In this document: in pieces, positions 1 through 5,347 of the stretch
How positions within the stretch are numbered: position 1 is the stretch's first letter
Layout: the number at the start of each line of letters is the position of its first letter
NCBI GenBank assembly: GCA_900767135.1
Contig: CAAFYU010000002.1
Location: forward strand, 1-6,139
Direction of reading: 5' to 3'
Source of the DNA: Candidatus Gastranaerophilales bacterium
GTDB lineage: Bacteria; Cyanobacteriota; Vampirovibrionia; Gastranaerophilales; Gastranaerophilaceae
DNA length: 6,139 nucleotides
Translations under genes and position numbers: made by a program
The notes under the pieces: model-generated
Told to the model about the DNA's origin: nothing
What the model saw: the letters and a program-made list of their open reading frames with translations, nothing else
Databases searched by the model: none

Positions 1-52
1 CATGCATATCGGAACCACAATCCGAGGTCTTAACCACTTGACGACACCCGCC
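1..52 (-). tRNA. tRNA-His (GUG anticodon), 5' part only, cut by window edge
   Basis: Read on the minus strand, position 52 is the extra G(-1) typical of tRNA-His, followed by the acceptor 5' strand GCGGGTG, then T8 and C9. Next come a D stem GTC/GAC around the loop AAGTGGTTAA and an anticodon stem TCGGA/TCCGA (25-21 with 13-9). The seven-base anticodon loop is TTGTGGT, with the anticodon GTG at 18-16. The variable region begins at about 8, and the T arm and acceptor 3' strand lie outside the window. The D-loop and anticodon arm resemble cyanobacterial tRNA-His as I remember it. It charges histidine for CAU/CAC codons. The gene is transcribed in the same direction as rpaB but lies beyond a terminator and has its own candidate promoter. 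Confidence 0.93.
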
Positions 53-73
53 ATATATCCTCGTTACTATTTA

Positions 74-101
74 ATAATACCATAAACAATCTTTAAATCA
101 A
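74..101 (-). promoter_or_regulatory. Candidate promoter of tRNA-His (TTGATT-16-TATTAT, extended -10)
   Basis: On the minus strand TTGATT (101-96) is followed by a 16-base spacer and TATTAT (79-74). The spacer ends in TGG, so the -10 reads TGnTATTAT, a classic extended -10 form. Transcription would start near position 67, giving a precursor leader of about 15 bases before the mature tRNA end at 52, to be removed by RNase P. It sits between the rpaB terminator and the tRNA, where a promoter is expected. The rpaB promoter has the same architecture. Confidence 0.55.
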
Positions 102-111
102 GACTTTTTAT

Positions 112-143
112 AAAAAAAGTTCGCCATTTCTGACGAACTTTTT
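112..143 (-). terminator. Rho-independent terminator of rpaB
   Basis: There is a perfect 10-bp inverted repeat: AAAAAGTTCG at 114-123 pairs with CGAACTTTTT at 134-143, around a 10-base loop (124-133). Read on the minus strand the hairpin ends in a run of seven T (118-112), as expected for an intrinsic terminator 26 bases beyond the rpaB stop codon. Half of the stem is A:T, with a five-pair GTTCG core. In the plus direction the hairpin ends in only five T, so any activity that way would be weaker. Confidence 0.85.
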
Positions 144-168
144 AACATCTTATCTTTATAAGTCAACA

Positions 169-924
169 CTAGCTTATTCTTTGGAACATATAACCAATTC
201 CACGAGCAGTCAAAATCAATTCCGGATTAGCAGGATCTGCTTCTAATTTAGAACGCAATCTTGAAATATGTACGTCAACTACCCTTGTATCAATTCTATG
301 ATCAGGTGGATATGCCCAAACGTGTTGCAAAATTTCGTTTCTTGAGAAAGCTTGACCAGAATTATTTACTAACAATTCCAACAAACTAAATTCCATACCT
401 GTAAGTCTGATACGTTCATTCTTTCTATAAACTTGACGACGAGCAGTATCAATTTTAATATTACCGGTTGTAATAACATTTTTCGCAACTTTGCCGGTAG
501 GAGCAGCAGTTTCTCTGTTATTAGTTCTTCTTAATACAGCTTTAACACGAGCTTCCAATTCTTTTGGGCTGAATGGTTTGATTACATAATCATCTGCACC
601 AAGTTCTAACCCTGTAATTCTTTCAGAAACATCACCAAGAGCAGTTAGGATAATAATAGGAACATCAGAAGTTCTTCTAATTTCTCTTGTTACCCCGTAA
701 CCGTCCATCTTAGGCATCATTACATCAAGAACGACCAAATCAGGATTATATTTATTGAACGCATTTACAGCTTCTTCTCCATCTTGAGCTGTATATACAT
801 CATAACCAACCATCTTTAATCTTGTTTCCAAAATACGTCTGATACTAGCCTCATCATCAGCTAAAAGTATTCTTTGACGATCTTCTGTTTCATTAGGCAT
901 TTCAGCATTTTCAGTCATAGTCAT
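169..924 (-). CDS. rpaB: OmpR/PhoB-family response regulator, RpaB (Ycf27)-like
   Basis: This is a 251-residue, two-domain response regulator. The receiver domain spans about residues 17-135: acidic pair D23/D24, phospho-acceptor D67 in LDVMMP, T94 in LTA and K116 in IKPFSP. The DNA-binding winged helix spans about 150-251, with LTGMEFSLLELL, the recognition-helix region DTRVVDVHISRLR and the wing GIGYMF. The segments EASIRRILETRL, ITGLELGADDYV and NPELILTARG are what I remember of cyanobacterial RpaB, so RpaB fits better than generic PhoB or WalR. In cyanobacteria RpaB is phosphorylated by NblS (Hik33) and binds HLR1 sites to control high-light and growth genes; its role in a non-photosynthetic cell is unknown. 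No kinase gene is in the window. AAAGGA (935-930) lies five bases from the first ATG and 11 from an in-frame ATG at codon 3, so the start could be two residues shorter. A terminator follows the gene. Confidence 0.93.
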   Translation of the reverse strand: MTMTENAEMPNETEDRQRILLADDEASIRRILETRLKMVGYDVYTAQDGEEAVNAFNKYNPDLVVLDVMMPKMDGYGVTREIRRTSDVPIIILTALGDVSERITGLELGADDYVIKPFSPKELEARVKAVLRRTNNRETAAPTGKVAKNVITTGNIKIDTARRQVYRKNERIRLTGMEFSLLELLVNNSGQAFSRNEILQHVWAYPPDHRIDTRVVDVHISRLRSKLEADPANPELILTARGIGYMFQRIS

Positions 925-955
925 CTTTTTCCTTTGTTGTATAATCTACACCTTA

Positions 956-983
956 ATAATAGCACAAATATAAAATATTACAA
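956..983 (-). promoter_or_regulatory. Candidate promoter of rpaB (TTGTAA-16-TATTAT, extended -10)
   Basis: On the minus strand TTGTAA (983-978) is separated by 16 bases from TATTAT (961-956). TGC directly precedes the -10, giving an extended TGnTATTAT. Transcription would begin near 949, about 25 bases before the rpaB ATG, leaving room for the ribosome site at 935-930. The rest of the 184-bp gap (925-1108) is nearly pure A/T with no convincing coding potential. I see no strong terminator for the upstream kdsB in it, so read-through from the acc operon into rpaB remains possible. Confidence 0.5.
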
Positions 984-1108
984 AATATTGATTTTTTTTA
1001 ATTTTCTTAAATATTTGTATATATATATTAAATTATTTTGCGAAAAATTGCAAGTACTTTTATATACTTTTTTTAAAATTTTTCTTATTTTTATATAAAA
1101 CCCAAAAA

Positions 1109-1843
1109 CTATGCAGAATGAGCAATAATATCTTTAAATTTTTCCAAATCTTCTGCCGTATCAATTCCAACAGGCACAAAGTCAACAACAGATGTTTTTA
1201 TTGTCATACCATTTTGCAAAGCTCTCAACTGTTCTAAGCTTTCAGCCTGTTCATAAGTTGATTGAGGAAGCTCTGTCATCTTAATTAAAGCATCTCGTTT
1301 GTAGCCATATATTCCTAAGTGGCCGAAAAACTCTGCTTTCCCTTGATTTCTCTCAAAAGGAATTTTTGAACGAGAAAAATACATTGCAAAACCATTACAA
1401 TTAACAATACACTTGACCAAGTTAGGATTTTCAGCCTCTTCCGGTGTAATTTTTCGAATAAGAGTTGAAATATCAGCAGTTTCGTCAAATTTCACATTCT
1501 TTGCAACTTCGTCAATACTTTCAGGCTTAATCAAAGGTTCATCACCTTGAAGATTAACAATATAAGCAATTTCAGGGTGTCGCATAACAACTTCTTTAAT
1601 TCTATCAGAGCCACATTTGTGTTCAGTTGATGTCATTTCAACATTACCGCCAAAAGCCTTAACTGCATTAAAAATTCTTTCATCATCAGTTGCAACAATA
1701 ATTAAATCCGCAAGTTTAGCCTGCTGAGCTTTTTCATAAACCCATTGAATAATAGGCTTACCTTCAACCTCTATTAACGGTTTTCCTTCCAATCTGCTTG
1801 AACCGTAACGAGCAGGAATTATAATTGCAGTAATATTTTCCAT
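1109..1843 (-). CDS. kdsB: 3-deoxy-manno-octulosonate cytidylyltransferase (CMP-Kdo synthetase)
   Basis: The enzyme transfers CMP from CTP to Kdo, the activation step before Kdo is placed on lipid A or capsule glycolipid. The protein has 244 residues from the ATG at 1843, close to the roughly 250 of the family. The N-terminal nucleotide-binding loop IIPARYGSSRLEGKP is at 8-22, VATDDERI at 50-57, HKCGSDR at 75-81 and the acceptor/metal segment LQGDEPLI at 98-105. Further along are YFSRSKIPF, HLGIYGYKR and VGIDTAEDL. A longer reading from a TTG at 1867 would add eight residues and overlap prmA by 23 bases. I prefer 1843 because the ATG follows the prmA stop by one base, has AGAAAGG nine bases upstream, and begins right before the conserved first strand. 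It is the last gene of the accD-accA-prmA-kdsB cluster. Residue C77 stands where I recall a serine in E. coli KdsB. Confidence 0.93.
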   Translation of the reverse strand: MENITAIIIPARYGSSRLEGKPLIEVEGKPIIQWVYEKAQQAKLADLIIVATDDERIFNAVKAFGGNVEMTSTEHKCGSDRIKEVVMRHPEIAYIVNLQGDEPLIKPESIDEVAKNVKFDETADISTLIRKITPEEAENPNLVKCIVNCNGFAMYFSRSKIPFERNQGKAEFFGHLGIYGYKRDALIKMTELPQSTYEQAESLEQLRALQNGMTIKTSVVDFVPVGIDTAEDLEKFKDIIAHSA

Positions 1844-1844
1844 T

Positions 1845-2777
1845 CTAATCAACCTTTCTGACAACAAAAGAAGTCCATTGATCCTGATGAATTTCTTCTA
1901 TAATTTCTAAATTTTCTCTTTTTATAGCCTCTAAAACGACAGGCTTTTTCTCATCTAAAATTCCTGAAAGCGACATTATTGCACCACTTTTCATAATATT
2001 TTTCAAATCACCCATAATTTCGGCTAAAACGTTGTGCAAAATATTTGCACATACAAAATCAAATTTTTCTTGAATTTTATCAGCAGTGTTGAGCTCAAAG
2101 TAACACCCCTCACCCGAATTTGGCTCAGAAAGAAGAGTTACGCCATTTTTCACAGCATTTTCTTTTGCGACATCAATAACATCTTCATCAATATCGCAGC
2201 CATGAACATAAGATGCACCGAATTTCTTTGCACAAATAGATAAAATTCCTGAGCCCATGCCAATATCTGCGACTTTGTCGCCTTTTTTCATGTACTTTTC
2301 AAGAGCTTTCATACAAAGTTGAGTTGTCTGATGAGTTCCGGTACCAAAAGCACACCCCGGTTCTAACCTTATAACAACTTCGCCTTCTTTATCCTCGTAA
2401 CTTAACCAATCAGGAACTATAACAATTTTGTCGGTAACACGTGTGATATCCCACTTTTCTTTCCATTTTTTAGACCAATCTTCATTTGGCTTGTTAGAAA
2501 TTACGTGTTCCCAACTTCCAAGCTCTTCATCAGAAAGCCCGCGAGATTTCAATAATTCTCGCTCAGATTTTAGCAATTGCTCCAAATTTTGCGGTTCTTC
2601 TGTCAAAAAGACTTTCAACGTTCCTTCTGTTGTGGAAATCATCTCCAAGTCTTTATAAGCCTCTTCCGCCAACACGACACCCTCACAAGGAAGATTTTCA
2701 AAACAGAATTCTGCAACAATATCTTCCAAGTCAGGATTAATCTTTATTTGGAGTTCCCAATAATCAGTTTGACTCAC
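1845..2777 (-). CDS. prmA: Ribosomal protein L11 methyltransferase
   Basis: PrmA is an S-adenosylmethionine-dependent enzyme that trimethylates amino groups of ribosomal protein L11 in the cytoplasm. The protein has 310 residues, slightly longer than E. coli PrmA (293). The N-terminal substrate-recognition domain covers about 1-100, followed by a Trp-rich linker (EDWSKKWKEKW, 99-109). The class I methyltransferase domain shows the family signature EPGCAFGTGTHQTT (139-152), SAM motif I DIGMGSGIL (171-179), GCDID (193-197) and the NIL motif of VCANILHN (242-249). LSGIL (270-274) is also typical. Motif I has Met where DxGCGSG is usual. The start is GTG with AGAGGA eight bases upstream. It begins 12 bases after accA and ends one base before kdsB, so it is co-transcribed with both. 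The moderately divergent N-terminal region could reflect L11 co-evolution. Confidence 0.94.
   Translation of the reverse strand: MSQTDYWELQIKINPDLEDIVAEFCFENLPCEGVVLAEEAYKDLEMISTTEGTLKVFLTEEPQNLEQLLKSERELLKSRGLSDEELGSWEHVISNKPNEDWSKKWKEKWDITRVTDKIVIVPDWLSYEDKEGEVVIRLEPGCAFGTGTHQTTQLCMKALEKYMKKGDKVADIGMGSGILSICAKKFGASYVHGCDIDEDVIDVAKENAVKNGVTLLSEPNSGEGCYFELNTADKIQEKFDFVCANILHNVLAEIMGDLKNIMKSGAIMSLSGILDEKKPVVLEAIKRENLEIIEEIHQDQWTSFVVRKVD
1853..1859 (-). promoter_or_regulatory. Ribosome binding site that fixes the kdsB start
   Basis: AGAAAGG on the minus strand lies inside the 3' end of prmA, nine bases before the ATG at 1843-1841. The prmA TAG (1847-1845) lies between them, giving TAGAATG. This arrangement supports termination-reinitiation coupling from prmA to kdsB and argues against the upstream TTG start. 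Confidence 0.65.
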
Positions 2778-2785
2778 TTTGAAAT

Positions 2786-2791
2786 TCCTCT
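2786..2791 (-). promoter_or_regulatory. Ribosome binding site supporting the GTG start of prmA
   Basis: AGAGGA on the minus strand overlaps the accA stop codon (TAG at 2792-2790) and lies eight bases before the GTG at 2777-2775. There is no ATG at a suitable distance, so the GTG start is well supported, and the overlap with the accA stop suggests coupled translation. Confidence 0.7.
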
Positions 2792-3746
2792 AACCTTCTA
2801 AGAAAGCACCCATTTTTCTGTATTTTTGATAACGCTGTTCTTTCAAGTCATTTACAGAAAGTTTTTCAAGTTCTTCAATGCTTTCCAAAATAGTTTTCTT
2901 CATGTTTTCAGAAACTTCATCGTAATTTGTATGAGCTCCGCCAACTGGTTCAGCAATTTCACCGTCAATAATATCAAATTTCATCAAATCTTTTGCTGTA
3001 ATTTTTAATGCATCAGCAGCATCAGAAGCTTTTGTAGCATCTCTCCACAAAATAGATGCACAACCTTCCGGAGAAATTACTGTGTAATAAGCGTGTTCTA
3101 GCAAGAATACTTTATCTGCAACGCCAAGGCCTAACGCACCACCTGAGCAGCCTTCACCTGTAATAATTGCAACGATTGGAACATTTAATTTTGCCATTTC
3201 ACGAAGGTTTACGGCAATTGCACCGCCTTGGTTAGTTTCCTCAGCACTAATCCCAGGATATGCACCCGGAGTATCAATCAAAGTAACAATTGGGATATTG
3301 AATTTGCTGGCATGTTTGAATAATCTCAAAGCTTTTCTATAACCTTGCGGCTGAGGCATGCCAAAATTATATTCCAAATTTTCCTTAGTCGATTTCCCTT
3401 TCATAGTACCAATAATCATAACAGGGCGACCGTCAATTTTAGCTAAACCACCGATAATTGCTCTATCGTCCATGCCTTCTCTATCGCCATGAAGTTCAAC
3501 AAAATCTGTACAAATATGACTAACATAGTCCAAGAAGTTTGGACGTTCTGGGTGTCTGGCAATTTGAAGCTTTTGAGAAGGTTTCAAATTTGAATATAAT
3601 TCTTTTCTGTAATCTTCTGCTTGTTGTTCAAAAGTTTCAATTTCTTTGTTTAAATCCATGCCTGACTCCACACTTATTTTTTTTAGTTCTTCAATTTTTT
3701 CCTGAATTTCCATAATGGGTTTTTCAAAATCTAAAACTGCTGACAT
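2790..3746 (-). CDS. accA: Acetyl-CoA carboxylase carboxyltransferase, subunit alpha
   Basis: With AccD this forms the alpha2beta2 carboxyltransferase, which moves the carboxyl group from carboxybiotin (on AccB) to acetyl-CoA, giving malonyl-CoA for fatty acid synthesis. The 318 residues match the family length (E. coli 319). The N-terminal helical region (about 1-60) is followed by the crotonase-fold domain. Visible motifs are ARHPERP (63-69), ELHGDR (84-89), GTMKGKSTKEN (113-123), GMPQPQGYRKALRL (129-142), DTPGAYPG (158-165) and the oxyanion-hole loop GEGCSGGALGLG (197-208). SPEGCASILW (225-234) and EPVGGAH (266-272) follow. Where I recall GEGGSGGAL in E. coli, this has Cys at 200. The ATG shares its A with the accD stop (TAATG), and AAGGGGG lies seven bases upstream, so translation is probably coupled and made 1:1. 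The biotin carboxylase and carrier genes (accC, accB) are not in the window. Confidence 0.96.
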   Translation of the reverse strand: MSAVLDFEKPIMEIQEKIEELKKISVESGMDLNKEIETFEQQAEDYRKELYSNLKPSQKLQIARHPERPNFLDYVSHICTDFVELHGDREGMDDRAIIGGLAKIDGRPVMIIGTMKGKSTKENLEYNFGMPQPQGYRKALRLFKHASKFNIPIVTLIDTPGAYPGISAEETNQGGAIAVNLREMAKLNVPIVAIITGEGCSGGALGLGVADKVFLLEHAYYTVISPEGCASILWRDATKASDAADALKITAKDLMKFDIIDGEIAEPVGGAHTNYDEVSENMKKTILESIEELEKLSVNDLKEQRYQKYRKMGAFLEG

Positions 3747-4618
3747 TATTTTACCCCCTTATGCATTTCCAAAATATTAGCTAACGTATGACGCAAGTCT
3801 TTACGTGCAGAAACGACATCAACCTGTCCGTATTTCAACAAATACTCCGCTGTTTGGAAGTCTGACGGTAATTTTTGTCGAATAGTCTGTTCAATAACTC
3901 TACGTCCTGCAAAACCGATTCTTGCACCTTGTTCTGCCACAATAATATCACCTAGCATGCCGAAGCTGGCAGTAATACCACCAAAAGTCGGTTCTGTCAA
4001 AAGATTTATATATAAAAGACCTTCATCATCAAGTTTTGAAACAGCACATGATGTTTTTGCCATCTGCATCAAACTTAACGCACTTTCTTGCATTCTCGCA
4101 CCGCCAGATGATGTAATAGCTAGAACAGGAAGTCGAAGTTCAATCGCTTTTTCAATAATACGAGTAACTTTTTCACCAACAACACTTCCCATAGAACCGC
4201 CCATAAAATCAAAATCCATAACAGCAGTTGCAACCTTATTGCCCTCAATTGTAGCAATACCTGTAATTACAGCATCATTAAGCCCTGTCTTTTTATGAGC
4301 TTTTTCAAGTCTGTTTTTATAACTTTCAGTATCTACAAATTCCAACGGATCAGTTGGCTTTACGTCTGTAAACAATTCTTCAAAAGAATTTTCGTCAAAC
4401 AATTGTTTAATACGTTTCCTTGCATTTATCCTGAAATGATAGTCACAAACCGGACAAACCATATCATTTTTTTCTAAATCTTCTTTAAGAAGTTGAGCAT
4501 CACAGTGAACACATTTAACCCACAAATCAGGATCCATGTCCAATTCCACTCTACCTTCTAGCTCACGTCTTTGAATTTGAGCCTGTTTTCGTTTTTCGAA
4601 CCAATCTTGAACTGTCAT
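3746..4618 (-). CDS. accD: Acetyl-CoA carboxylase carboxyltransferase, subunit beta
   Basis: This is the beta partner of AccA; it binds acetyl-CoA and carries the zinc ribbon. The protein has 290 residues, near the family length (E. coli 304). The four-cysteine zinc ribbon is complete: C36-x2-C39 and C55-x2-C58. The carboxyltransferase domain shows MDFDFMGGSMGSVVGEK (134-150), TSSGGARMQES (169-179), EPTFGGITASFG (209-220) and GFAGRRVIEQTI (235-246), all typical of AccD. The usual TTGG is TFGG here. The ATG at 4618 has AAGGGA eight bases upstream. It is the first gene of the cluster and follows a good promoter. In many bacteria the zinc ribbon lets AccD or the complex bind nucleic acid, including acc mRNA; the residues for that are present, but the function here is untested. 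Confidence 0.96.
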   Translation of the reverse strand: MTVQDWFEKRKQAQIQRRELEGRVELDMDPDLWVKCVHCDAQLLKEDLEKNDMVCPVCDYHFRINARKRIKQLFDENSFEELFTDVKPTDPLEFVDTESYKNRLEKAHKKTGLNDAVITGIATIEGNKVATAVMDFDFMGGSMGSVVGEKVTRIIEKAIELRLPVLAITSSGGARMQESALSLMQMAKTSCAVSKLDDEGLLYINLLTEPTFGGITASFGMLGDIIVAEQGARIGFAGRRVIEQTIRQKLPSDFQTAEYLLKYGQVDVVSARKDLRHTLANILEMHKGVK

Positions 4619-4660
4619 ATTATATATCCCTTAATCATCATCTTATAATAATACAAAATC

Positions 4661-4688
4661 ATTATACAACTAAAAAATATAATAGCAA
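4661..4688 (-). promoter_or_regulatory. Probable promoter of the accD-accA-prmA-kdsB operon
   Basis: On the minus strand TTGCTA (4688-4683) precedes a perfect TATAAT (4666-4661) by 16 bases. The start would be near 4654, giving an untranslated leader of about 35 bases that contains the accD ribosome site AAGGGA (4632-4627). It is the best promoter match in this 212-bp divergent gap. I see no riboswitch-like or leader-peptide structure in the leader. Confidence 0.6.
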
Positions 4689-4772
4689 ATTTTTACATTT
4701 TCAAACTTTATTAATCATATAAATCTATTGAATTCTGTCATATAACTTAATAAATAAAAAACTTTGTGCATT

Positions 4773-4800
4773 TTTTCATACTAACAGTTTTTATTATTAT
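4773..4800 (+). promoter_or_regulatory. Weak candidate promoter of the 164-residue unknown gene
   Basis: TTTTCA (4773-4778) and TATTAT (4795-4800) are separated by 16 bases. The start would be near 4807, leaving a leader of about 24 bases that contains AAAGGGG (4815-4821), nine bases before the ATG. The -35 matches the consensus poorly (four of six) and the region is AT-rich, with TTGAAT (4728-4733) as an alternative -35 further upstream. The ribosome site is strong even though the promoter is uncertain. Confidence 0.3.
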
Positions 4801-4830
4801 TAAGGGAAAAATATAAAGGGGAAAATAAAT

Positions 4831-5325
4831 ATGTTAAACCTGAAACTAGATTTTAATGAGTACAGAAAAGATTTACCCCAAGTATACACCGCTAACAGAG
4901 GCAATTATACATACGAAGTAAGAGAAGAAGATGGGAAAAGAATAACTTCTAAAATTACAAACAACAAAACAGGAGCTTCAAAAGAAATTTATTACCAAGA
5001 CACTCCTGATGGAGTTAAAACAAGTTATACTTACAAATATGAAGGTCCTAATCGTGCAGACCACGAACTTTGTTTGACCCGAAAAGGTAAGAGTAAAACA
5101 ATGTTAGGCTGTTTTTCGGGACATGGAACCAGTTACCACCATCGATATGGTTTAAAGTTGAGTGAAGATTACGTTTCGTTTATGAATAAAGCAATGGAAG
5201 AAAGAAGAGCTGTTGCTGCCGGAATAAAACCTTCACCTGCTTTCAAAATGTCAGTAAAAGAAGAAAAATTTTTATGGCCGATTATAAAAGATACGTTTGC
5301 TAAATGGGCTAAATTAATAAAATAA
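4831..5325 (+). CDS. Unrecognised 164-residue protein
   Basis: I do not recognise the family. The reading frame is credible: ATG with AAAGGGG nine bases upstream, a full-length frame of 164 codons, and normal mixed composition. There is no signal peptide or membrane segment, so it is probably cytoplasmic. Residues 25-72 look like beta strands joined by turns (NYTYEV, EEDGKR, NNKTGA, TPDGVK, SYTYKYEG), suggesting a small beta-hairpin sheet. Residues 81-104 hold C81, C94, H98, H103 and H104 in a short Gly-rich stretch (GCFSGHGTSYHH), which might be a metal or active-site cluster, though this is only a guess. Residues 110-164 look helical and Lys-rich, ending in a basic amphipathic tail (KDTFAKWAKLIK). 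It is transcribed away from the acc operon and towards the metalloprotease, alone on its strand here. It may be lineage-restricted. No function is assigned. Confidence 0.82.
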   Translation: MLNLKLDFNEYRKDLPQVYTANRGNYTYEVREEDGKRITSKITNNKTGASKEIYYQDTPDGVKTSYTYKYEGPNRADHELCLTRKGKSKTMLGCFSGHGTSYHHRYGLKLSEDYVSFMNKAMEERRAVAAGIKPSPAFKMSVKEEKFLWPIIKDTFAKWAKLIK

Positions 5326-5347
5326 ACTAATTTTTCTTTTGCCCATT
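5303..5347. repeat. Inverted repeat spanning both convergent stop codons
   Basis: AATGGGC at 5303-5309 pairs with GCCCATT at 5341-5347, and inside it AAATTA (5311-5316) pairs with TAATTT (5328-5333) around an 11-base loop. Together they could form a two-part hairpin covering both stop codons (5323-5325 plus, 5327-5329 minus). Neither side ends in a T run, so it is not a typical intrinsic terminator; it might stabilise 3' ends or work poorly as a bidirectional terminator. Confidence 0.4.

Noticed and set aside
1035..1075. Possible terminator after kdsB (AAGTA/TACTT and TTGC/GCAA palindromes)
   Set aside because: Stems of four or five pairs with mostly A:T and no consistent T run; not distinguishable from chance in AT-rich DNA.
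874..1098. 74-codon open frame on the plus strand across the rpaB 5' end and the following gap
   Set aside because: Phe/Ile/Tyr/Lys-rich translation expected of AT-rich non-coding DNA; it starts inside rpaB on the opposite strand, has no ribosome site and covers the rpaB promoter.
1844..1867. Longer kdsB starting at a TTG at 1867
   Set aside because: It would add eight residues with no family similarity and overlap prmA by 23 bases; the ATG at 1843 has a ribosome site and matches the family N-terminus.
3957..4298. 113-codon plus-strand frame antisense to accD
   Set aside because: Lies wholly within a strongly supported gene, has no domain-like features or ribosome site; a shadow of accD codon use.
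4689..4772. Small RNA or riboswitch in the divergent gap
   Set aside because: I found no stable GC-containing stem or known riboswitch core in it; the sequence looks like plain AT-rich promoter DNA.
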